Shown here: piece after piece, positions 57,544 to 64,000 of the stretch
Layout: the number at the start of each line of letters is the position of its first letter
Position numbering within the stretch: the stretch's first letter is position 1
Made by a program: the position numbers and the translations under genes
The notes under the pieces: model-generated
The model's input: the letters and a program-made list of their open reading frames with translations, nothing else
Told to the model about the DNA's origin: nothing
Databases searched by the model: none
Source of the DNA: Gallionellaceae bacterium
Lineage (GTDB): Bacteria; Pseudomonadota; Gammaproteobacteria; Burkholderiales; Gallionellaceae
NCBI GenBank assembly: GCA_030834965.1
Contig: JAUQWW010000025.1
Coordinates: 1-64,000 of the forward strand
Length of the DNA stretch: 64,000 nucleotides
Direction: 5' to 3'

Positions 57544-57867
57544 TCAGTTCGCCTTTCTGCTTTGCTTTTCAGCAATGCCCGACACTCCTTCGCGCCGCGC
57601 CAGTTCGTTCAGCACATCATCTGCAGTCAAGCCATGCTGCGCCAGCAGCACCATGCTATGAAACCACAGATCGGCCGTTTCATACACCAGATGCTGCTTG
57701 TCGCCGCTCTTCGCGGCCAGCAGCACTTCCGTAGCTTCCTCGCCAACTTTCTTCAGGATGGCATCCTCGCCCTTGCTGAACAGTTTGGCGACATAAGAGC
57801 TTTCTGGCGCTGCGCTCTTGCGCGCCGCAATCGTTTCCGTCAGCCGTTGCAGAATGTCATTATTCAT
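57544..57867 (-). CDS. hisE: Phosphoribosyl-ATP pyrophosphatase
   Basis: Second step of histidine synthesis. The 107-residue protein has the all-alpha NTP-pyrophosphatase pattern [17 protein letters not shown] and [19 protein letters not shown] with its metal-binding Glu and Asp residues. It overlaps the hisI stop by ATGA and is separate from hisI, as is usual in betaproteobacteria. Confidence 0.95.
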   Translation of the reverse strand: MNNDILQRLTETIAARKSAAPESSYVAKLFSKGEDAILKKVGEEATEVLLAAKSGDKQHLVYETADLWFHSMVLLAQHGLTADDVLNELARREGVSGIAEKQSRKAN

Positions 57868-58304
57868 TGCTCTTTTGTTTCTTTTTCAGGTAATTTCTTC
57901 TTCCGGGAAATCTTGTCTTTCTGGTAAATAGTCTCTGGCGCCTTGAGCACAGCATCGACCTCTACCCACCGGTCATTTTCCAGCCGGGTGAAAAAACAGC
58001 TCGCACGCCCGGTATGGCAGGCAATACCGCCCGTCTGCGCCACTTGCAGCAGCACCACATCACCATCACAATCCAGGCGTATTTCCTGCACCCGTTGCGT
58101 GTGGCCAGATTCCTCGCCCTTGTGCCACAGCTTCTTGCGCGAACGCGACCAGTATACTGCCTCGCCGGACTCAACGGTGCGCTTGAGCGCCTCGCGATCC
58201 ATCCAGGCCACCATCAGAACTCGTCCCGTGGCTGCATCCTGCGCAATGGCGGGCACCAGCCCGTCTGCTGCCCAGTTCACCTTATTCAGCCAGCTTTCGG
58301 TCAC
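57864..58304 (-). CDS. hisI: Phosphoribosyl-AMP cyclohydrolase
   Basis: Third step of histidine synthesis. The 146-residue protein has [20 protein letters not shown], the metal-binding [10 protein letters not shown] and the Cys/His motif [14 protein letters not shown]. The C-terminal Lys- and Glu-rich extension ([16 protein letters not shown]) is an addition beyond the usual core. A 142-nt gap separates it from hisF. Confidence 0.95.
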   Translation of the reverse strand: MTESWLNKVNWAADGLVPAIAQDAATGRVLMVAWMDREALKRTVESGEAVYWSRSRKKLWHKGEESGHTQRVQEIRLDCDGDVVLLQVAQTGGIACHTGRASCFFTRLENDRWVEVDAVLKAPETIYQKDKISRKKKLPEKETKEQ

Positions 58305-58446
58305 AAAACCCTCCTTGCAGCGTTACGAGCGCAGGTGAGACTAGAAGAGACTCGGCGAGAAACCCGAGTGTATGCGCAAATACATGAGGATTTCGAGTCG
58401 AGTTTCGACAACGCATCACCAAGCGCAGTAGCTCCATGGGGGTTTT
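58305..58446. other. Unexplained noncoding spacer between hisI and hisF
   Basis: A 142-nt gap in an otherwise tight operon (neighbouring junctions overlap or are only a few nt apart). It contains short repeated pieces (TCGAG, CTCGG/CCGAG and GAAAC-type motifs) but no reading frame or clear terminator. It may be a repeat insertion. Confidence 0.5.
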
Positions 58447-59205
58447 TCATAAGCGGACCTCAATCCCCTGCTGCGCCATATATTGCTTGGCCTGCCGCAC
58501 CGTGTATTCGCCGTAGTGGAAAATGCTGGCCGCCAGCACCGCATCTGCGCCGCCCAGCTTCACGCCGTCCACCAAATGCTGCAGATTGCCCACGCCGCCA
58601 CTGGCAATGACCGGGATTTCCAGCGCATCCGTCACGGCGCGCGTCAGCGCCAGGTCAAAACCGGTTTTCTGTCCGTCTCTGTCCATGCTGGTGAGCAAAA
58701 TTTCCCCCGCCCCCAAGGTTTGCATTTTTTGCGCCCACTCCACCGCATCCATGCCGGTGGCGCGCCGGCCGCCGTGCGTGAATACTTCCCAGCGACCCGG
58801 CCCGGCCTGCTTGGCATCAATGGCCACGACGATGCATTGCGAGCCATAGCGCCCTGCTGCATCGGCCACCAGCTGCGGATTGAGCACCGCAGAAGTGTTG
58901 ATGCTCACTTTGTCGGCACCCGCGTTGAGCAGGTTGCGCACGTCCTCCACCTGGCGCACGCCGCCGCCCACGGTAAGAGGAATGAAGACCTGCTCGGCCA
59001 CCTGCTCGATGATGCGAAAAATAATGCCGCGGTCATCCGAGCTGGCGGTAATGTCGAGAAAAGTTAATTCGTCTGCACCCTGCTCGTCGTAACGACGCGC
59101 AATTTCCACCGGGTCGCCTGCGTCACGCAATTCAACGAAACTGACGCCCTTGACCACGCGGCCGGCGGTCACGTCCAAGCAAGGAATGATGCGCTTGGCC
59201 AGCAT
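58447..59205 (-). CDS. hisF: Imidazole glycerol phosphate synthase subunit HisF
   Basis: Cyclase half of the glutamine amidotransferase that builds IGP and releases AICAR. The 252-residue TIM barrel starts [20 protein letters not shown]. It contains the catalytic Asp in IPCLDVT, and Asp in [14 protein letters not shown], with ASGGVGN near the end. Its ATG overlaps the hisA stop (TGATG), so translation is coupled. Confidence 0.97.
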   Translation of the reverse strand: MLAKRIIPCLDVTAGRVVKGVSFVELRDAGDPVEIARRYDEQGADELTFLDITASSDDRGIIFRIIEQVAEQVFIPLTVGGGVRQVEDVRNLLNAGADKVSINTSAVLNPQLVADAAGRYGSQCIVVAIDAKQAGPGRWEVFTHGGRRATGMDAVEWAQKMQTLGAGEILLTSMDRDGQKTGFDLALTRAVTDALEIPVIASGGVGNLQHLVDGVKLGGADAVLAASIFHYGEYTVRQAKQYMAQQGIEVRL

Positions 59206-59954
59206 CAGAGCAAAGGCTTGGACAGCTCGTCGGCCAGTGTCTGTGCCGGGCCGAGCTCGAGCGAGCCTTCGTAGATGGCACGGCCGGTAATCGCGCCAGT
59301 GATACCCTCATCCTGCACGGCGCACAGCGCACGCACGTCATCGAGATTGGTAATACCGCCGCTGGCAATCACGGGAACCGTAAGTTCGCGTGCCAGTTCC
59401 ACGGTCGCGGGTATATTCACGCCGGACATCATACCGTCGCGCCCGATGTCGGTGTAAATGATCGCTTCCACGCCGTAATCTTCAAAACGCTTGGCCAGAT
59501 CAAGCACGTCATGGCCGGTCAGCTTGGACCAGCCATCCACCGCCACCTTGCCCGCTTTGGCGTCAAGTCCGACCATGATGTGGCCGGGAAAGGCGTCGCA
59601 GGCCTCGTGCAAGAATCCCGGCACCTTGACCGCCGCAGTGCCCACAATGACGTAGGTCACACCGATGTCGAGATAGCGCTCTATGGTTTCCAGATCGCGG
59701 ATACCGCCGCCCAGTTGCACTGGCACGTCCAGTCCGACCGCATCGATGACACTGCGCACCGCCGCCTCGTTCTTCGGCTTGCCGGCAAACGCCCCGTTCA
59801 GGTCAACCAGGTGCAGGCGCCGTGCGCCCTCTCCCAGCCAGCGCAGCGCCATTGCAGCGGGATCTTCGGAAAAGACTGTGGCGCCTTCCATCACCCCCTG
59901 ACGCAGGCGTACACAATGTCCATCTTTCAAATCAATTGCAGGAATAATTAACAT
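59205..59954 (-). CDS. hisA: ProFAR isomerase HisA
   Basis: Isomerises ProFAR to PRFAR in histidine synthesis. The 249-residue TIM barrel begins [19 protein letters not shown], with the catalytic Asp in AIDLKDG and Asp in [12 protein letters not shown]. It is the paralogue of HisF and lies directly upstream of it. Confidence 0.97.
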   Translation of the reverse strand: MLIIPAIDLKDGHCVRLRQGVMEGATVFSEDPAAMALRWLGEGARRLHLVDLNGAFAGKPKNEAAVRSVIDAVGLDVPVQLGGGIRDLETIERYLDIGVTYVIVGTAAVKVPGFLHEACDAFPGHIMVGLDAKAGKVAVDGWSKLTGHDVLDLAKRFEDYGVEAIIYTDIGRDGMMSGVNIPATVELARELTVPVIASGGITNLDDVRALCAVQDEGITGAITGRAIYEGSLELGPAQTLADELSKPLL

Positions 59955-59977
59955 GGCAGGATTTTATCAAACGAGAG

Positions 59978-60613
59978 TTAGTCAGGTTTCCAATTTACAA
60001 AATTACGCAACAAGGCCAGACCGGCGCTTTGGCTCTTTTCCGGGTGAAATTGCACGGCAAATAAATTATCGCGCGCCACAGCGCAAACGAATGGAAGCGG
60101 ATAGCAACTGGTGGCCTGCACGAGCTGCTCATCCTGTGGCTGCACATAATAACTGTGCACAAAATAAAAGCGCGCATCCTGTGGAATGTCTTGCCACAAC
60201 GGATGCACGGCATGATGTACCTCGTTCCAACCCATGTGCGGCACCTTGAGTTTGTGACCCTGTGCGTCGCGCAAATTGCTGGCGAAACGCACCACCTTGC
60301 CAGGAAGGACGCCCAGTCCGGGAATATCGCCCTCCGCACTGTGCTCAAACAGCATTTGCAGGCCGATGCAAATACCCAGGAACGGTTTGTTATGCGCCGC
60401 TTCCAGCACGGCGCTGCGCAATCCGCGTGCATCCAGTTCGCGCATGCAATCCGGCATCGCACCCTGGCCGGGGAACACCACGCGCGTTGCTTGCGCGACT
60501 TGCTGCGGATCGCCGGTCACCGTGATGGAAGCATCCGGCGCCACGGTGCGCAGCGCCTGGTGCACCGAGCGCAGATTGCCCATACCATAATCTACAACAG
60601 CAATATCTGCCAT
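59978..60613 (-). CDS. hisH: Imidazole glycerol phosphate synthase subunit HisH
   Basis: Glutaminase partner of HisF. The 211-residue class I amidotransferase has the catalytic Cys in FLGICIGLQMLFE and the His and Glu in AVQFHPEKSQ. It begins ADIAVVDYGMGNLRSVHQAL at the ATG at 60613. It lies 24 nt upstream of hisA. Confidence 0.97.
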   Translation of the reverse strand: MADIAVVDYGMGNLRSVHQALRTVAPDASITVTGDPQQVAQATRVVFPGQGAMPDCMRELDARGLRSAVLEAAHNKPFLGICIGLQMLFEHSAEGDIPGLGVLPGKVVRFASNLRDAQGHKLKVPHMGWNEVHHAVHPLWQDIPQDARFYFVHSYYVQPQDEQLVQATSCYPLPFVCAVARDNLFAVQFHPEKSQSAGLALLRNFVNWKPD

Positions 60614-60698
60614 ATTTTAGTCAGTAAGGATTGAGTATCGAGGAGCGAATGTAGTGACAAGACAGTGGCAGGATGTTCAATCCCTGATCTCGATCCTC

Positions 60699-61286
60699 TT
60701 ACAGCGTGCCCTTGGTTGAAGGCATCATGCCTGCCATGCGCGGATCAACCTCCAGTGCCATGCGCAGGGCACGACCGAACCCCTTGAATATGGTTTCCAC
60801 CTGATGGTGCGCATTGTCACCCGCAAGATTGTCGATGTGCACAGTCACCAGCGCATGATTGACGAAGCCCTGGAAAAACTCACGCACCAGGTCCACTTCA
60901 AACTCGCCCACATTGGAACGTACAAAATCCACGTTGAACACCAGTCCGGGACGGCCGGAAATATCCAGCACCACGCGCGACAGCGCTTCATCCAGCGGCA
61001 CATAGGCATGGCCATAGCGGCGCAGGCCCTTCTTGTCTCCCACCGCCTGATTGAACGCCTGCCCGAGGGTTATGCCGATGTCCTCGACGGTGTGATGCGC
61101 ATCGATGTGCAAATCCCCCTTGGCGGCGATGTCCAGATCGACCATGCCGTGGCGTGCAACCTGGTCGAGCATGTGCTCCAGGAAGGGCAGGCCGGTATTG
61201 AGCGTCGCCTTGCCGGTGCCATCCAGATCAAGCTTGACGTTGATCTGGGTTTCCAGAGTGTTGCGGGTAACTTGCGCACTACGCAT
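60699..61286 (-). CDS. hisB: Imidazoleglycerol-phosphate dehydratase
   Basis: Dehydrates IGP. The 195-residue enzyme is monofunctional, without the phosphatase domain seen in enterobacterial HisB. The manganese-binding His-rich segments are [14 protein letters not shown] and [17 protein letters not shown]. It lies 86 nt upstream of hisH. Confidence 0.96.
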   Translation of the reverse strand: MRSAQVTRNTLETQINVKLDLDGTGKATLNTGLPFLEHMLDQVARHGMVDLDIAAKGDLHIDAHHTVEDIGITLGQAFNQAVGDKKGLRRYGHAYVPLDEALSRVVLDISGRPGLVFNVDFVRSNVGEFEVDLVREFFQGFVNHALVTVHIDNLAGDNAHHQVETIFKGFGRALRMALEVDPRMAGMMPSTKGTL

Positions 61287-61295
61287 GATTTTGCC

Positions 61296-62390
61296 TTAAG
61301 CGAATTGATGAATACTTTCCTGCAAAGCCCGGATGAACAGCTCATTCTCTGCCTGCGTGCCCACCGTAACACGCAGGCAGTCAACCAGCGCAGGGTGTGC
61401 TCCATTCAGATTCTTGATCAGCACACCGCGCTGTTTCAGTCCCTCAAATACCCTGCCTGAATGCGCCACATGGAACAGGATAAAATTGGCCTCACTCGGA
61501 TATGCACGCACGTCCGCCGTTCCCACCAGGCGCTCATATAACCAGGAGCGGTCCTGCTTGATCTGCTCGGCCTGTTGCAACAGCACGTCGTGGTGCTGCA
61601 ATAGTTTTTCTGCCACCATCTGCGTCAGCACGCCAATATTATACGGCAAGCGCAGCTTTTCCAACTGCGCCAGCCACGCCGTGCTGCCTGCCAGAAAACC
61701 CAGGCGCAAACCGGCCATGCCGAGCTTGGAGAAAGTGCGCATTACCAGCAAGTTGGGATAGCGCGCCAGCATGGGAATAAAGCTGGCGCTGGCAAAGGCA
61801 TAATAGGCTTCGTCCACCACTACCAGACCGGGTGCAGCCTCAATGACTTGCACGATGGCATCCGCATCGAACAGGTTGCCGCTGGGGTTGTTCGGATACG
61901 CCAGAAACACCAGCGCAGGCTGATGGTGCTGCATGGCGGCCAACATTGCGGGCAAATCCAGCGCAAAATCTTCCGACAGCGGCACGCCCGCATACTGCAT
62001 GCCGGTGAATGCCGCGATCATCTTGTACATGACGAACGATGGCTCGACACTCAATAGTGTGGCCCCCGGCCTGGCGAGTGCCAGCGCAAGCAACTGTATG
62101 ATTTCGTCCGAGCCGTTGCCGAGCAGGATATCCACGCCCTGCGGCAAGCCGGTCACAGCGCGTATCCGCTCTTTCAGGCGCTGTGCGCTGGCATCGGGAT
62201 AACGGTTGATGGCAGCGTTCGCCACCAGATGTGCTATTTCCTCGCGCAGTTGCGGCGGCAACGGATAGGGATTTTCCATCGCATCCAGCTTGACCATGCC
62301 TGTGCTATCGGGCACAGAATAGGCGTGCAGGGCGAGCACTTCCTGACGAAGCAGGCGATCTGGCATTGCGGCGAGTCTGGGGGAAGGCAT
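61296..62390 (-). CDS. hisC: Histidinol-phosphate aminotransferase
   Basis: PLP-dependent enzyme of histidine synthesis. The 364-residue protein has [14 protein letters not shown], the fold-type I segments [16 protein letters not shown] and [11 protein letters not shown], and the PLP-Lys region [15 protein letters not shown]. It is the first his gene visible; hisG and hisD are not upstream. The ATG at 62390 and one eight codons later are both possible, without a clear ribosome binding site. Confidence 0.95.
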   Translation of the reverse strand: MPSPRLAAMPDRLLRQEVLALHAYSVPDSTGMVKLDAMENPYPLPPQLREEIAHLVANAAINRYPDASAQRLKERIRAVTGLPQGVDILLGNGSDEIIQLLALALARPGATLLSVEPSFVMYKMIAAFTGMQYAGVPLSEDFALDLPAMLAAMQHHQPALVFLAYPNNPSGNLFDADAIVQVIEAAPGLVVVDEAYYAFASASFIPMLARYPNLLVMRTFSKLGMAGLRLGFLAGSTAWLAQLEKLRLPYNIGVLTQMVAEKLLQHHDVLLQQAEQIKQDRSWLYERLVGTADVRAYPSEANFILFHVAHSGRVFEGLKQRGVLIKNLNGAHPALVDCLRVTVGTQAENELFIRALQESIHQFA

Positions 62391-62598
62391 TGGATATCAA
62401 TACTGAAGGACGGACATATATTACCGCATTCATGCAGGCTTGGGCACAATTCCTCCATCGATAAAATCTACAAGCAAAAAATCATGTGCTACCCTTCGGT
62501 TCGAGGCCAATAACCCTTACACTGCCATGACAGTCTGGTTGCAGCATGAGCCGCGCTTATAGTAATCTGACCCCAATCAAGGCAATGCCTGGAAAGAC

Positions 62599-64000
62599 AT
62601 GACCGCCAAGAAACTTAACATCCTGCTGGTTGAAGCGTCCGCTGGCGATGCCCGGCATACCTTGGCCAAGCTGGAGCAGAGCGGCTACCGGGTTGAGCAC
62701 AAGCGGGTGGAAAGCGCATCTGCCATGCAAGCCGCACTGAAAGACAAAAACTGGGACGTGGTGCTGTGCAGCTACGACCCGCCCGGCTTTGGTGGCCTGG
62801 AAGCACTCAAGCTGATGCACTCGGCAAAAATAGATTTACCCTTCCTGTTCCTGTCACATGACCTGCGCGAAGAAAATATCATCCATGCCATGCATTCCGG
62901 TGCGGACGATTACATTTTCAAGGGCAGCCTGGACCGTCTCGCTCCAGCGATCGAGCACAATCTGCGCGAGGCACGCATCCGCCGCGAACACCGCCATGCG
63001 CAACTCGCCTTGCAGGAGAACCAGGCGCGCCTGCATGCCTTCATCGCCAATCTGCCGGGCATGGCCTTCCTGCTGCTGCTGGATGCCCATGACGCGATGT
63101 CCTTCCCTTATGTCAGCGAGGGCAGCCAGGCCCTACTCGGATTGAATGCGCCGGACCTGGAACAGAATCCTCAATTATTTCTGAACCTGCTGCACCCGGA
63201 TGACCGCGCATCGTATGACCTGTCCATGCGCACCTCGGCAAAAAACCTGTCATTCTGGAACTGGGAAGGACGCATCAGCATGCCCCCGGTTGGCGAAACC
63301 AAATGGATCAACCTGCGCTGCAGCCCGCACAAACTGGCCAATGGCAATGTGCAATGGGAAGGCATCATGTCCAACATCACCCAGAGCAAACAGGCGGAAA
63401 TCGAGATCAAGATATCGCAGGAACAGTTGCGTGAACTATCCTCGCACATCCAGGACGTGCGCGAACAGGAACGGCTGAATATCGCACGCGAGGTGCATGA
63501 CGATCTGGGCAGCACGCTCACGGCCATCAAGCTGGATATCGCCTGGCTGGGCGGGCGACTGAATACCCAGAACCCGGATCTGGCCGCCAAGGCGAAGGTC
63601 ATCGAGGTCCTGGTGGACAAATGCGCCGCTGCTGCGAGCAATATCTCGCGCTCCCTGCGCCCGAGCGTGCTGGACAGCTTCGGCATCATCGCGGCGATCG
63701 AAATCGAGGCGGAGGAATTCCAACGGCGCACCGGCATCCCCTGCACGATCAATCATGCAAATGACGGCACTGCACCGGATCAGGACACAGCCATGGATCC
63801 GGATACCTCCATCGCCCTGTTCCGCATTTTTCAGGAAGCGCTGAACAACGTCATAAAGCACGCCCAGGCCAGCCAGGTAACCGTGGACATATACAACCAT
63901 GCGGACGGCGTTGAGCTGATCGTCAGCGACAACGGCCGCGGCCTGACCGAGGCCGACCGCAGCAAGCCGCGCTCGTTCGGGCTGCGGGGCATACGCGAGC
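62599..64000 (+). CDS. Sensor histidine kinase with degenerate receiver and PAS domains, cut by window edge
   Basis: The first 467 codons are visible. A receiver-like domain (residues about 7-125) begins NILLVEASAGDA. The usual acceptor Asp position reads VVLCSYDPPGF, where Ser replaces Asp, and an acidic-pocket residue is Ala. The conserved Lys in YIFKGS is kept. A PAS domain at about 140-260 follows. A HisKA_3 dimerisation domain has the phospho-acceptor His in IAREVHDDLGSTLTAIK, and the ATPase N-box is RIFQEALNNVIKHA. This is the NarX/DegS-like kinase class. Its partner regulator is not visible. Confidence 0.88.
   Translation, partial: MTAKKLNILLVEASAGDARHTLAKLEQSGYRVEHKRVESASAMQAALKDKNWDVVLCSYDPPGFGGLEALKLMHSAKIDLPFLFLSHDLREENIIHAMHSGADDYIFKGSLDRLAPAIEHNLREARIRREHRHAQLALQENQARLHAFIANLPGMAFLLLLDAHDAMSFPYVSEGSQALLGLNAPDLEQNPQLFLNLLHPDDRASYDLSMRTSAKNLSFWNWEGRISMPPVGETKWINLRCSPHKLANGNVQWEGIMSNITQSKQAEIEIKISQEQLRELSSHIQDVREQERLNIAREVHDDLGSTLTAIKLDIAWLGGRLNTQNPDLAAKAKVIEVLVDKCAAAASNISRSLRPSVLDSFGIIAAIEIEAEEFQRRTGIPCTINHANDGTAPDQDTAMDPDTSIALFRIFQEALNNVIKHAQASQVTVDIYNHADGVELIVSDNGRGLTEADRSKPRSFGLRGIRE

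Overview
The window looks like a chromosome segment of a betaproteobacterium, most likely of the order Nitrosomonadales and possibly Gallionellaceae-like. The evidence is gene order: tyrS / M23 peptidase / anmK / erpA / bactofilin / argC / rpsI-rplM, sspA-sspB beside a respiratory complex, and hisCBHAFIE-hinT-tatABC. It also carries an alternative complex III and many c-type heme proteins. The family assignment is inference; no rRNA gene is present. GC content is moderate and fairly even, and I see no prophage, insertion sequence, integron or CRISPR array.

Layout. 1-7302: alaS (cut by the left edge), a membrane GGDEF-EAL-receiver protein, hslO and a lipoprotein, all on the minus strand. 7355-14940: conserved housekeeping genes (tyrS, a M23 endopeptidase, anmK, erpA, bactofilin, a coiled-coil membrane protein, argC, rpsI, rplM with a clear sigma-70 promoter). 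15004-16289: a PilZ protein and an exported Met/His/Cys-rich protein with MKGG repeats. 16653-26957: a plus-strand carbon cluster of zwf, tal, tkt, a DUF488 protein, glgP and glgX, with a MITE-like inverted repeat after tkt. 26969-30880: cyoABCD, only 11 nt behind glgX. 30962-34549: a CAU-anticodon tRNA, rpoD, rpoH (divergent, with a CIRCE operator) and sspB. 34671-42504: sspA and the complete alternative complex III operon actA-B1-B2-C-D-E-F. 42883-45786: two hypothetical genes, a Nif3-family gene and a DegS-like protease. 45805-55229: a complete wspABCDEF-wspR operon. 55781-62390: tatCBA, hinT and his genes. 62599-64000: a sensor kinase cut by the right edge.

How the parts fit. Carbon from glycogen (GlgP, GlgX) can feed the pentose phosphate enzymes (Zwf, Tal, Tkt). 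Quinol can leave through the bo3 oxidase (Cyo), or through ACIII to cytochrome c. Cyclic-di-GMP is a theme: a diguanylate cyclase (WspR), a dual GGDEF-EAL protein and a PilZ protein lie in one window.

The most interesting object is the Wsp system. Its receptor has a periplasmic c-type heme motif (CxxCH), its kinase has two near-duplicate Hpt domains, and the operon sits inside what is normally continuous tat-degS synteny. This suggests a redox- or gas-responsive version of the Wsp pathway that controls c-di-GMP.
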